Shown: positions 43,355-55,212 of the stretch, in pieces
Layout: each line of letters opens with the position of its first letter
How positions within the stretch are numbered: position 1 is the stretch's first letter
Assembly: GCF_050003625.1 (NCBI RefSeq)
Contig: NC_134398.1
Location: 70,874,891 to 70,938,890 of the forward strand
Direction: 5' to 3'
DNA: 64,000 bases
Source: Haematobia irritans
Taxonomy: Eukaryota; Arthropoda; Insecta; Diptera; Muscidae
The notes under the pieces: generated by a model
What the model saw: only the letters and a program-made list of their open reading frames with translations
What the model was told of the DNA's origin: nothing
The model's database searches: none
Program-made: the position numbers and the translations under genes

Positions 43355-43428
43355 TGGTCGAAGCAGGGATCGAACCCACGATCCTTGGCATGCAAGTCGG
43401 ACGTAGCAACCACTGCTCCACGGTGCCA
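43355..43428 (-). promoter_or_regulatory. tRNA-like module, minus strand
   Basis: Minus strand: A-box region TGGAGCAGTGGTTGCTACG and B box GGGTTCGATCCC (43366-43377). Similar over its length to the SINE head at 42450-42525. A Pol III-type internal promoter by appearance; no paired acceptor stem. Confidence 0.65.
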
Positions 43429-43540
43429 AACTAAATGTTTGTTTCTGTCAAATAAACTTTGTTTATTCGGTTCGTGGGCGCCGCAAGCTATGCTATATAA
43501 ATATAACTTATATGGATATTTATCTATTGATGACCATAAC

Positions 43541-43613
43541 AGGTACATAGCTCAGTGGTTAGTGTGTTGGCTTACAAAGTGCATGGTCCGCGGTTCGATT
43601 CTCCGTCCAGGCG
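43541..43613 (+). promoter_or_regulatory. tRNA-like module, plus strand
   Basis: A-box region TAGCTCAGTGGTTAGTGTG (43548-43566) and B box GGTTCGATTC (43592-43601), with GTTGGCTTACAAAGTGC between. About 115 bp from the minus-strand module and directed away from it. Confidence 0.65.
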
Positions 43614-44593
43614 AAGGGTAAAAGAATTTTAAAAATGTATAAAATCGTATAATTTCTTCTACATTGTTGGTATTACAGTAAAAGGTGTTAAGAAGTAAAA
43701 AACCTCGTGGATGTGAGAAAGATGTGAGGGAAAATGCAATTAGCAAGAAAACAATGTTTTTTGTTGTTGAGTTTCTCTTTATGAAATTGGAAAAGAATAA
43801 ACGTTTATCACAAAAAGTATATACTTTTCTTCCAAATACACTTCCTTACAGCGAAAAGCAAATGAGAAACGAACTTTGTTTGTCTAAAATTTCGTTTGGG
43901 AGGAAAGAATTATTTTTTTGCGTGTACGAATGAACTAAAATATTTTTCTATGCCAAGTTTTATTCGTATGTATGATAAGCTTTCTATAATAAAGGAAGTC
44001 AGAATTATCATTTTATAAGAAATTTGAAACTAAATTTGAGGAAACTTGGTTTTAGTTCGGTTTTTAAAAATGTTTATTTTTACGAATGCTTTGTTATCAG
44101 TGAATAAAATTTTCTTGTTCTGTAGTAAATTCTTATACCCAGCGAAGAAAACAGTATTAGTAAAATTCCATGCCTTATTCTAGTTAATGAACTATTCCTA
44201 ACTGCTTTCAGTTTAGGATTTTTTTTACTGAAATAAGTATATTTTATTATTTCACACAAAAATTTAACTTAATGGAAATCAAATGGCTAAACTAAATTGA
44301 TGAAAATTTTTTCCTTTAGTTTCGAAGACACTTTTTTCTGGGTGTTGTTAGGTGTACACGTAAGAAATAAACACATAATTCTTCCAAGAAATTTTCAACA
44401 AAAACGCACATTTTTCTCTTAGCGATAGAGCAATTTATTCGATAACAATGTGGGCTAATTATAAATTCATTAATTAGAAAGAATTCGTTTGAGAAAGAAT
44501 TTTTGATTCATTTGAATTGAAAAAGGTGTCATTAATTTGAAAAATGTTTCATTTGGTTTGAAAAATATTTTACTTCATTGGGACAAGGTTTCA

Positions 44594-45032
44594 TTCACAG
44601 AAAAAAATGTCCGTAGTTAAACTAACGCTAATTGGAAAAAAATTATTTGCTTGTTGTTAAATTTTATTATTTTTATCGAAATTGTTCACAGCTTAATGAA
44701 ATCCTACTTTTTTTAAGTGTGTCTCAAAAATTTTATGAACTAAACGTGAGTATAAAGTTCAATGACCGTACACATAAGTTCAATATGAACTAAAACAAAT
44801 GAAAATTTTCGTACGATTGCCAAAAATAGTAAGAATGAACTACTGTATGGTTAAAATGGTCATGATTTGGCACCAATGTTTTCCTTCTATACGTTTAGTT
44901 AATTTTTTATTCTATGTACAACAGGGCATTAAGATTTCTAGGTACAACAGGGCATTAAGATTTCCTGGTTTTAACAACGCCTTGTGAAAATCTCAAAATG
45001 TGGAGTAAAACAGTTCACTTTTTTTTGGTGTT
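44594..45032. mobile_element. MITE family E relative, degenerate
   Basis: CACAGAAAAAAATGTCCGTAG to CAGTTCACTTTTTTTTGGTG, with TTTTATGAACTAAACG and CAATGACCGTACACATAAG. The latter matches inverted sequence at 31860. Confidence 0.45.
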
Positions 45033-45034
45033 TG

Positions 45035-46262
45035 ATTTGAAAAAAAGTTTCATTTGAAGTGAAAATGTAACATTGAAAAAACGTTATGCTATTAACTATT
45101 TAACTTCCATTTAATAATGAAATAAAAAAGTTAACTAAAATATTTTGAGCGCCAAATGATGAGTTCTAAAGAATTGCGAGAATATTTGCTTATGCAAATA
45201 AGCATAAGAAAACGGTTAATGATTTTTACATTCATGGTTGTATCATAAAATTTTTGGGACGTAAAAATTTTTTTAGAAATGACATTGGGGAAATTTCTTA
45301 AAAAAATAGAAATAAATTTAAGAAAAATGTTTTCCAATAAAATATGGTAATATTAGCACGATTTTAAAGGCGGGTCTATTTTTGTGCTCTTATACTACTT
45401 CTATTACTATGAGATAAAAACTTTAGTTTTCATTCTTTGCGAATAATTATTTGCACTTTTATTGATATGAATTTCACTTATATGTACGCCAACAACTGTT
45501 TGGATTTCCTAAAAAAGTTGTGGCGCCATTGAGACTAAATAAAATATTTGATTGCAATGGGATTTAGACCTTGGTGTTAATTTAACAATAAATGGCAATG
45601 AAACTGAACACAAAAAGGTACTGTGTTTATCCCTACCCTATGTCCTATTGAATTAGGTTTGCGATTTACAATTTTCTTTAAACACTCTTCAAACATTACC
45701 CGTATATCGTGAAAGGGAAAATCATGATCACAACATTTCATAAAATAAAATTCTTCGATTTTGATTCCCATCCCAATTGGCATCGATGGTGCGTGCATAA
45801 ATTGATGCTTTATTAACTTCTACACGCTCGTAATTCCATCCATAAACCACTCATCCACTCTCGAATAAGCGTTGTATTCTTTGTGTTCATCGGTCACCGT
45901 GTTCTTGTTATATGGACTTCCACTACCACCTTCGGCCTTCTCCATATGGTCTTAAGCAGCAGCAGCAGCAGCAGCGGCAGCGTCAACAACAGAATAAAAC
46001 GCATGGTGATCTCCGATCACGTGTTAAAATTTATTGATTGTCCAAAATAAAAACATACGCTTGGATATCCTGCTGTTCGTTTTAGTCTGGGAGCCAGTGT
46101 GTGTGGTCGAGGTATTCAAATCCATTGAATGTGGGCCCAAGCAGGGATGGGAGTTTACGTTAACTATCAAATTTGAATTCCAAACATATAACGTGCAGGA
46201 AAATATTATTGAAATGAATAGATATGTAAGTTTAATTACAACAAATAAAGGTGTAGGTTGAT
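45035..46262. other. Apparently unique sequence with a short (AGC)n tract
   Basis: No repeat ends and no frame over 75 codons with a domain. 45955-45982 is an AGC repeat of about eight units with one interruption, without an open coding context that I can support. Confidence 0.4.
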
Positions 46263-46880
46263 GAGTACAAGTTCATGATGGCTTATGGACAAACATATTT
46301 TGTATAATATAATAAATACTTGGGGTGTAATATTCACATAAATTACAAAAATATGTTTCTATTTGTATTCCAACACATTTATATTTATAACATTTTGCTA
46401 CAAGCAAACAAATGCTTAGTAACTGGAATTAACTATTTATGAATTAAAAATGATATGCTTAGGGTATAGCATAATATGTTTGCACAGTACAAACAATTTT
46501 TGGTTTGAATAAATTCTACGGTAGAGAAATGTGATTGGAAAATATTAAAATAGTCTTTTTTTTTTCATTATTATTAATATCCATACCATAAATCTTCCCT
46601 CTCCATGCTCAATGGTTTGCTTGACGTGGCGTTTTTGGTGCACTCGGTTTTGCTCCCCATTGTATATCCCAAACATGTTATACTAGTTTATGAACATCAT
46701 ATGCTTTTAAAAGTAATGTGCTAATGTGTTCCAAACATATAATTTTTACACCGAAATATATGAAAAACAGCCTTTTCCATCCATATGTTTGCTCTCATTT
46801 GATCCTCGAACTGTGTTATGTTGGTGTTTTTACAGAACATTATATGGATAAGAGATGCTCCGAGTAGCAATTTTTTGAGT
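46263..46880. repeat. Family D (CATATGTTTGGG-type) copy
   Basis: Words GGACAAACATATTTTGTATA, CCCAAACATGTTATACTAG, TTATGAACATCATATGCTTT and TTCCAAACATATAATTTTTA occur in the order of the 50600-50787 copy. Confidence 0.5.
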
Positions 46881-47063
46881 TTTCTACTGTCAAAAAGTTG
46901 CAAACGTTGAAAACGTCATATATCTGTATAAATCGTAAAAACTTAGTAAAGATGGAATTACGAGTGCAGTTCGGAAACTTCTTAGCCTAGCACAAAAAGC
47001 GCGGTATAAACAGAAAAAGTTAAGTGTTTTGGAAACTTACATCTCTGTTATGAACACATGCTA

Positions 47064-47310
47064 AATCTAATTATACAATTATTTTTCGAGCTTTATGGAC
47101 AGATATAGATTAAGGAACATGGTTAATAGAGCCATTGAAATGAAAACGCCAGATACAAATCTATACACGCCTGGACTGTACATCTATACTAAAGGCTGTG
47201 GAAAGGTTCATTCGACCGAACCGAAACATGTACAGTCCAGGCGTAGATATAATGCATTTAGACGTCAATTGCCTGTTTCGGTATCAGGCTAACATGAAAT
47301 ATAACACATG
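47064..47310. repeat. Rearranged copy of the 23443/55213 terminal-repeat unit
   Basis: 47064-47187 is the left-arm sequence (TCTAATTATACAATT to CGCCTGGACTGTACAT). It then turns to forward sequence CTATACTAAAGGCTGTGG up to ATGTACAGTCCAGGCG, and ends GTATCAGGCTAACATGAAAT. The two CGCCTGGACTGTACAT copies are inverted, so this too can fold back. Confidence 0.6.
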
Positions 47311-47390
47311 TTAAATTTTGTTTCGATCTGGCAACTCCTTCATATAGAAACAGGTGTTCAAAAAAGACGCATCCGCAATTTTTTTTACAA

Positions 47391-48165
47391 TGGAAAAATT
47401 AGAAATGCGTGCTGTCATTAAATATTTACATAAAAAAGGTTTATCGGGACAAGAAATTCATAATGATATGGTGAATGTGTTAGGTGAAAGTGCTTCTTCA
47501 TATGCAAAAGTAAAAAATTGGGTTACTGAATTTAAACGTGGTCGTACAAGCCTTGAAGATGAACCACGTAGTGGACGTCCAAAAACAGCAACAACAACAG
47601 AAATTGTAGCCAAAGTGTATGATATGGTATTAAATGATCGACGAATAAAAGTGCGTGAAATTGCTAATATCATGGGCATCTCAAATGTTCGAGTCCATTT
47701 AATTTTGCATGAAGAACTACAGATGAAAAAGCTTTCTGCAAGATAGGTGCCGCATTTGTTAACAGTCGATCAAAAACGAATAAGAATGAACATTTCTCTA
47801 GCTATACGCAATGGGAAATGTCGTCACGTTGTACGTTTCAACAGGATAACGACCCAAAACCAACGAAAAACAAAGTTGAAAGCTTGTAAAAACGTGGATT
47901 CCGCATTACAATATTAATGTTATTTAGTGGTCTCCCCAATCACCGCATCTTAATCCGATCGAAATCCTTTGGCCAATTGTGGATAAAAATATTTATCAGA
48001 ATAATGTAAGAAATAGTGACTATTTTTTCATGCGGCTGCAGAGTGCATGGGATAATATATTACAGGATGCAATTGAACATTTAATATACTCCATGCCTCA
48101 ACAATGCATAGCTGTTACTAAAAATAAAGGATTCGCACAAAAATTTAAAAATATTAAGCCTTAGA
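47391..48165 (+). pseudogene. Chimeric transposase relic: mariner-type N-terminus, Tc1-type C-terminus
   Basis: 47391-47743 is a mariner-like DNA-binding half: MEKLEMRAVIKYLHKKGLSG, WVTEFKRGRTSLEDEPRSGR and LILHEELQMKKLSAR, then a stop in place of the Trp of WVPHLLT. After about 47810 the sequence becomes a Tc1-like catalytic end: QQDNDPKPTK (second Asp), WSPQSPHLNPIEILWPIV (in shifted frames; Glu as third residue), then LQSAWDNILQDAIEHLIYSM and GFAQKF. The first catalytic Asp region is missing. Either two relics joined by deletion, or a recombinant. Not functional. Confidence 0.7.
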
Positions 48166-48364
48166 ATACAAGATGTTATGAATTGCAATTGTTTCGTCTT
48201 ATCCATTTTGGTACTATACATCTAAATTAATTAATTTTTTCTGATATATTAGACAGATTGTACAAAATATAAATAAATTACAAAATCGGAATATTGTAAA
48301 ACTTCTATATTTCTTATGGCAATATTGAAATGTTTATGGTAGTTGCAAATGTTTCGCCCGATAC

Positions 48365-49140
48365 TGTATATACACAAAGAAAATTTCTTTAATTTTTTTT
48401 TTACCCGTATATGTCTAAGGTGAAACATAATATGTTTGAACAATTCAAACAATATTTAGTTTGGACCAATCCAAAATATATATGCTTAAAGCAAAATGTG
48501 TTAGAGGTATATGTTACAGAAGCGATTTTTTTCTAATATTTTTTAAATATCAAAAATATATACAGGATTCCTAGATTTGATTTCAAAAACTATTTTTAAT
48601 ATCTTAAGTCATGAAAACGTCATATTGAATAATATTTTGAAATTTGTATTCAATAGCAGTATGTATAATTTGCAGACATAAAAACGTCTGAATGCCACGC
48701 GTTTTCAAATTGAGGAAACTGTGAAAATTGTTGTAGCAAAACCCGGATTTATGTTCAACGTCTGAGTATGCAAAATACCAATTATGGAAATTTAAATTTA
48801 TTAACCGAGCTTTTAATAAGGCTATGTAAAATCCAAGTGACAGTACACCCTCAAAAAAAAAATGCTTCTGTAACATATACTCCCAAACACATTTCGCTTC
48901 AAGCATATACATTTTTGGATATTGCCCAAACATTTATATATTTGATTTCTTCCAATATATAATATGTTTGAAAGCATATTGGTCTAAACAATATAATATG
49001 TTTGGGTAGTCTAAGTTCCAAACATTATGTATTTTTCCATCCAAATTCAATAATGTTGTCTTACAAAAAACAATATATTATTATGTGAACTTATAATATG
49101 TTTGGAAACATTTTGAACCCAAAAATATTATATGCTTAGA
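48365..49140. repeat. Two family D segments in opposite orientation
   Basis: 48370-48540 (ACACAAAGAAAATTTCTTT, ATATATGCTTAAAGCAAAAT, GTTACAGAAGCGATTTTTTT) is inverted relative to 48848-48960 (AAAATGCTTCTGTAACATAT, TTTCGCTTCAAGCATATAC). 48960-49140 carries further CATATAATATGTTTGGG words. Confidence 0.5.
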
Positions 49141-49840
49141 AGAATTTTCTCCCAAAGAAGATTGTGCTCAATTTTTTCCCTCACATTTATCTCACTTCCA
49201 CGAGTGTTTTTGTTCTTAGCACCTTTTTCTGTAATACAAGCATTATAGAAGAAATTATTCAATTGTATAATTTTTTTAAATTTTACCTTTTGCCGGACGG
49301 GGATTCGAACAGCAGACCACACAGTTTGTAAGCCAGCACTAACCACTGGCCTACGTAGCTGTTATGGTCATCAAGAGATAATTATCGTTATAAGTTATAT
49401 TTATATAGCATAGCTTGCGGCGCCCACGAACCGATGCAAACATAACATTGTTAAACATACATTTGTTGGCGACGTGGATCAGTGGTTGGTACGTCCGCCT
49501 TGCATGGCAATGGTCCTGGGTTCGATCCCTGCTTCGACCGACACCAATTTTGTTTTTTTTTTCTTTACATATATTTTATTACATATATTCCAGATACGTT
49601 CGGAATATCCCGAAAAGGTGTTCAACATTACATACTATTACATTACATTTGTAATGTAATAGTATGTAAAGTGTGTCTTATAAAAGACTTAAAGTCAGAA
49701 AAAAACAGTGCTTGATATAAACGAAATGGACTGAGTTCAAATCATATATTATTTTTTTATTGCAAAAATAAAAATTTTGTAACAAAAAAAAAAGGTTTTT
49801 GTATAAAGTTTGAAATTTTTGAAATATTTTTCCATCGAAT
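49141..49840 (-). mobile_element. Family C TIR element, copy 2, termini eroded
   Basis: Reverse orientation to copy 1. Contains both tRNA-like modules: 49292-49365 (minus; B box GGATTCGAAC reads as inverted GTTCGAATCC) and 49467-49540 (plus; GATCAGTGGTTGGTACG, GGGTTCGATCCC), separated by GCATAGCTTGCGGCGCCCAC. It also has a 20-bp perfect palindrome at 49628-49669. CACGCAAAG ends not found. Confidence 0.65.
49628..49669. repeat. Perfect 20-bp-stem palindrome, 2-nt loop
   Basis: TTACATACTATTACATTACA pairs with its exact complement after TT. The other family C copies have no duplicated arm here (compare 58570-58590), so the arm was duplicated in this copy. Confidence 0.75.
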
Positions 49841-49926
49841 CCTAAAGTTAACGATAACCATTCAAAAGCACATTATATTTAAATTCTAAACCATAATTTT
49901 ACAACCAACACATAAATTTATTTAGG

Positions 49927-50117
49927 TTTGAACAATTGTTTGCGAAAAATTAAAATTTGCTTCATAGAGTCAAATACACAAAACCCACATTTAAAGGAGA
50001 ATTGTGTCTTAAAAGTATCCTTACTTGAATTCTCCGCTTCATTGGCTCGGAATCAATACCAAAATTGTTAAAGTAGAGACACAATCTTTGAAACCGGACA
50101 TGCTTTTTTTTCAGTGT
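49927..50117 (+). mobile_element. MITE family A, 3' fragment
   Basis: GCGAAAAATTAAAATTTGCT through TTACTTGAATTCTCCGCTTC to CATGCTTTTTTTTCAGTG, followed by TA at 50118-50119. Confidence 0.65.
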
Positions 50118-50334
50118 ATAGTGTCCTTTCGTTAGCTTTTATGAAGATCCCTTTAATTACCTTTGTTTGAATATTTCGACTTACTCGTCCTACGTTCCGA
50201 TTTGTTTTGACGAAACAAAAAAAATTGTGCCCGTAATGTGAAAATGATAAACAAAACTCATGCTATTTTTTCAAATGTCTTTTCTCTTGGTTCCGAATGA
50301 ATATTCTCTCCGAAAACTCATTTCAATATTTTTA

Positions 50335-50787
50335 CTTAAGCATATACTATTTTTGGCGAAGTCTTATATCACAACATATACATGTTTTACTCCAAATTTG
50401 TAAATTTATACTTGTTTATATTTACACATAGTATTTTTCCAATGTTTAATGAAATTTTCTTTGTGTATATATATTTTTAAGGCGCCAATTGGTTACTTTC
50501 ATTATTTTACTTCCAGCATACACTTTATTTCTATCTTTCTAAACACATATATGTTTATAGTCTATTTCTAAATTAATATATGTTTGCATCCAAGCATATT
50601 ATATTTACAAACATTTTATGTCCCAAACATAATATGTTCTAACATATTAACATATATGTCCCAAATACGTTATGCTAGTTTATGAACATTATATGCTTGC
50701 ACTTAAAAATATTGTGTTTAAAAATTTGAGTTCCAAACATATAATTTTTACTCCCAAACATATGAAAAACAGTCTTTTTCGTCCGTG
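50335..50787 (-). repeat. Family D copy ending GTCCGTG, TA flank
   Basis: Mirror of 27308-27640: ATGAAATTTTCTTTGTG, AAGGCGCCAATTGGTTAC, CCCAAACATAATATGTTC, CATATGAAAAACAGTC, and end TTTTTCGTCCGTG followed by TA. Confidence 0.55.
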
Positions 50788-50805
50788 TAGTACGCCTATA
50801 TTTCT

Positions 50806-51835
50806 TACTATTTATACCCTTCGCCACACTGTGGAACAGGGTATTTTAAGTTAGTGCATATGTTTGCAACACCCAGAAGGAGACGAGATAGACACATGGT
50901 GTCTTTGGCAAAAATGCTCAGGCTGGGCTCCTGAGTCGATATAGCCATGTCCGTCTGTCCGTGAACACATTTTTGTAATCAAAGTCTAGGTCGCGGTTTT
51001 AGTCCAATCGACTTCAAATTTGGCAAAAGTATGTGTTTTGGCTCAGAATAGAACTCTATAGATTTTGGAAGAAATCGGTTCAGATTTAGATATAGCTCCC
51101 ATACATATATTTCGCCCGATATGGACTTATATGGCTCCAGAAGCCAGAGTTTTATCCTAATTTGCTTAAAATTTTGCACAAGAAGAACAATTACTACTAT
51201 AGTCAAGTGTGCCAAATTTTATTGAAATCGGTTCAGATTTAGATATATCTCCCATATATAGCTTTCGCCCGATTTACACTCATATGACCACAGAGGCCAA
51301 TTTTTAAATCCGATTTAGTTGAAATTTTGCACAGGGAGTAGAATTAGCATTGTAGCTATGCGTGCTTAATTTGGTTGAAATCGGTTCAGATTTAGATATA
51401 GCTCCCATATATATGTTTTTCTGATTTCGACAAAAATGGTCAAAATACCAACATTTTCCTTGTAAAATCGCCACTGCTTAATTTTCCTAAACTTCTAATA
51501 CATATATATCGAGCGATAAAACATAAACAAACTTTTGCGAAGTTTCCTTAAAATTGCTTCAGATTTGAATGTTTCCCATATTTTTTTACTAACATTGTGT
51601 TCCACCCTAGTGCATTAGCCGACTTAAATTGTGAGTCTATAGATTTTGTAGAAGTCTATCAAATTCTGTCCAGATCGAGCGATATTTAAATGTATGTATT
51701 TGGGACAAACCTTTATATATAGCCCCCAACACATTTGACGGATGTGGTATGGTAGGAACAATTTAGATCTACAAAGTGGTGCAGGGTATAATATAGTCGG
51801 GCCAGCCCGACTTTAGACTTTCCTTACTTGTTTTT
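50806..51835. repeat. Family H copy with hairpin terminus
   Basis: TATACCCTTCGCCACACTGTGG..GGGTATT at the left. Internal modules GGTTCAGATTTAGATATAGC and TCCCATATATATGTTTTTC occur three or four times. At the right GGTGCAGGGTATAATAT, a perfect hairpin AGTCGGGCCAGCCCGACT (51795-51812), then CTTTCCTTACTTGTTTTT. Confidence 0.6.
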
Positions 51836-51839
51836 ATAA

Positions 51840-53115
51840 GGAAAAAATGCATTCTCAAATGTTAGTATTTTCTTACGATTTGTTTGTAATGAAAAGGCAT
51901 TCCTAAATACAAAAATTGTAAAAAACAATACGAAATAAACCGTTCTAAAAAACGTATTCTGTACAATTTCTAATATTGGCAAAGTATTTAATGAAGGTTT
52001 ACGACGATTTTAAAGCATGGAAAAATACGTCGTAAATTTATGTCAAATATCTTACAGTTTACGACAGACCATCTCTGAAAGGGATCCTGAACACATATTT
52101 TTCCACCGGAACGTATGAAAGCCACACTTTCTGCCGGTGTATAAACAACATAGTGTACATGCAGTATCGTTTAAGTGAAGCTCTGTGACTAATTGAAAAT
52201 TCCCTTCTCTGAACCAGAATTACCGTGCTGAGTTGAATGCGGCTGTTTATGTCAATGTTGTTTTTCGTTTTGTTATCACGCTCTTATTCTCGTAAATTAT
52301 GATCACATTCATGGCATGATTGTGGTGTGTACGACTATATGGTAATGTGGTTCTCATACTTTATCCTAGATCTTTACAAGACTTGTTATGGACTGCGATG
52401 GTACTCGAACAAATGGGAGTTACTTTCTTACTTGGACTTACCCCGTCATTCGCACAGAGAGAGAGAGAGAGAGCCTCATGAATTCATGGTTATCACACGA
52501 GTATGGCTATCCCAAGCGATGCAAATCGTTCGCATGTTATCTCGTCATTATTGACACATTCCTTTCTTCCATAGGGTATATCGCGCGCGCGCAAATTCTG
52601 TATTTTGCAAGGAGCGGGTGGCTCTGGTTTGGTCCCTTGGCAAGTTCGCATGAACGATGACGACGACACATGTGTCTTTGGCGGCGGTGTATATCGCTCG
52701 TCATATGGATGTCAATAGCATTTAAGTGTTCCATGCGTACATAAATATTAGTTATGAAACGCGCGCGCGCTCACTTCCAAATTTATTGGATATTGGCGTA
52801 ACATATTCGACTGGATGTCATAAAGTACATGATTTCTTACAGGATGACTGAGCCTTTATTGGAGTTATTGAAGGGGTGGCATGACATGACCAATTGGCCG
52901 AGTAAGCAACCAAATTCCATCCATATGTTTCCTATTGTTAAATGGTTTATATATAATAATAATAATTTGATTCTATCTGGAATATCTGTGGTTCTACGCT
53001 ACACAAAATATAATATTTGAAATGTGAGTATCTCGAGGTACTAAATATAAGTAATTAACGCTGAATCAAAAAAGTCTTGACTAAAATAATATAAATTGGG
53101 AAAAACCTAAATTAC
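51840..53115. other. Apparently unique sequence with simple repeats
   Basis: Contains (AG)n at 52455-52473 and CG-dinucleotide runs at 52582-52592 and 52760-52770. Open frames (for example 52388-52660) have no domain and run through the simple repeats. No gene supported. Confidence 0.4.
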
Positions 53116-53120
53116 AAATA

Positions 53121-54129
53121 ACAAGTATGTACAGCAGTAAGTTCGGCCGGACCGAATCTTAAATACCCACCACCATGAATCAAATAATATAGTTTCCCTT
53201 GAAAATTTCAGGGGGTTTGATAACAGATATTCTTCCAAGCAGATTAGTTCAACCAGTATGCTTCCCGAAGATAAATGTAAAGATTTTACCTATGAAATCC
53301 AGATCAGATTCTGGATTTATAAGAATCATTTTTGTTTGAGTTTTAGGGGAATCATAAACATATCTTGTAAGTCAAATTATTTCCACTTTTTTGTGGGTCT
53401 AAAATGCTATTATATTTTCGGCACATCTCTTTATGGACCTGGAATACTTCTAGATTTCCAATTTCAGGCAAATTGGATAAAAACAACAGTTTCTATAAGC
53501 CCAAGACCCCAAATCGGGGAATAGGTTTATATGGGAGGTATATCATAACATGGACCCATATAGCCCATCTTCGAACTTGGCCTGCGTGCGGACAAAAGAC
53601 GAGTCTGTACCAAATTTCAAGTCGATAGCTCCTTTATTGAAGACTGTAGCGTGATTACAACAGACAGACAGATGGACATGCTTCAAATTTCAGACAAATT
53701 GGATAAAAACTACGGATTCTAGAATCCCAAGAAATAAAATCGGGAGATCGGTCTATATGGGGGCTATATCAAAACGTAGTCCTATAATCTCCATTTTCGG
53801 TACATCTCTTTATGGTCCTAAAATACCTCTAGATTTCCAGTTTCAGGCAAATTGGATAAGAACTACGGATTCTAGAAGCTCAAGAAGTAAAATCGGGAGA
53901 TCTGTCTATATGGGGCTATATCAAGACATGGTTCGATAATCACCATTTTCGGCACATCTCTTTATGGACCTGGAATACTTCTAGATTTCCAATTTCAGGC
54001 AAATTACAATTTCTCCCTGATCAAGAATATATATATAATTTATATAGTCGGAAATCGATATTTCGATGTGTTACAAACGGAATGACAAACTTATTATACC
54101 CCCATCACCATTTTATGGTGGTGGGTATA
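53121..54129. repeat. Family H2 copy 2
   Basis: AACAAGTATGTACAGCAG, hairpin TTCGGCCGGACCGAA (53142-53156), AAATACCCACCACC; interior modules as in copy 1; end ACCATTTTATGGTGGTGGGT then ATAAA. About half the length of copy 1, without the MITE. Confidence 0.65.
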
Positions 54130-54332
54130 AAAATAATGAAATTCCAAAGCATTATGTTGCGAGAAAAATTTTAGCTTAGTTTAGGCTACCCTACAATATA
54201 ATAGAGCAACCATGTAGCGAGCACTATTTTCTTTTCTCTTTGCAAAACAACGGGACATCCAGCTTTGTTGGTACCTTCAAAAGAAAATTATTGGTTGTAC
54301 TTTAATCTTTCCTCAAAAAAGAACAATTAAAT

Positions 54333-54883
54333 ACCCAGCAAAAAAGCGTCGCCAAAAAAGTAATGAAAATGTTCTTTTTGGATCCGGAAGTGGTGCAAAA
54401 TTGACGCAGAAGCGATGAATTTAATATGGGCTTGTCAAAGGACGGAAGTCCTCCATTTCAACAGCCGTTGCACTGAATTTGCTCCGAATTCAATGTTTTG
54501 GATGTAAATTAAAAAATTCTGTGACATTTTGTCAAATAAATAATTTGTATAATTTTTTGTAATTTTTAATGGATTCTAGCGCTTGACGGAAACGTTAGAC
54601 CTCAAATATTTTCAAAAATGCACAATTTTTTCAGATTGGATTTAGCAATTTTTAGACAAAATTTAAATGATTTGTACAATTTTATGAATTCTTACTCTGT
54701 TTTTAACCTAATTGGAACAAAAAACGTTAAAATTACCCATTACAAGTATGAAAAAACCAAGTTATAAAAAATTGAATTAAAAGAACTTCTTGGGTAGTTA
54801 AAATAAATTGGGAGTGCATCTTCTGGAAATGCTTTTAAAGTTGTGCCATTGGAAGAACTTCCAATGTTTTTTTGCTGGGCAAA
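54333..54883. repeat. Repeat with CCCAGCAAAAAA ends, partner of 1335-1730
   Basis: Starts TACCCAGCAAAAAAGCG and shows the inverted form TTTTTTTGCTGGG at 54867-54879. The body 54395-54795 matches 1335-1730. The terminus is shared with 30575-31624. Confidence 0.5.
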
Positions 54884-55212
54884 TATGCAATTGGTCGTGG
54901 GGCCCATGTTATTCCATGAGTAGATTTAAGATTTCCACCAATTACAAACGCAATAATTTTGGGAGAAGCAATGGCCAATCGATATATAATTTTGATCAAT
55001 AAAATCAGGAGATTATCAGTGTATGTAGTACAATAGAATTACATACAATAAACTTGTGTGCCTACGAGCCGATGTAAGCAAAACCTTATTTAACAGTAAT
55101 ATACATATATTTGGCCACTGTGGAACAATGGTTTGCATACCCGCTTTGCATATCACGTTGGCTGATAAGTCCCCGGTCTAACAAAGAAAAACACATTTTT
55201 TTGTCAAAATTC

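Larger units (their letters stand above)
43026..43924 (+). mobile_element. Family C TIR element, copy 1, with divergent tRNA-like modules
   Basis: CACGCAAAGAAAAAAAACG to TTTTTTTGCGTG, flanked by TA (43024-43025, 43925-43926); removal restores family B CATAGTACGAATG. 899 bp. It contains two tRNA-like modules pointing outward (43355-43428 minus, 43541-43613 plus). No transposase. Confidence 0.8.
41765..44344 (+). mobile_element. Family B TIR element, copy 3, hosting a SINE and a family C element
   Basis: CACTCAGAAAAAAATAACCCC to CACTTTTTTCTGGGTG. Segments 41765-42219, 42530-43025 and 43925-44344 form one family B sequence. No clear TSD (flanks TG and TT). Non-autonomous. Confidence 0.7.

Noticed and set aside
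43541..43613. True tRNA gene
   Set aside because: A and B boxes are fine, but no seven-pair acceptor stem or clear anticodon arm; the same module repeats in several TIR elements. The same applies at 31250, 58426 and 62570.
45955..45982. Coding polyglutamine or polyalanine tract
   Set aside because: The AGC run has no supporting open frame of length or domain around it.
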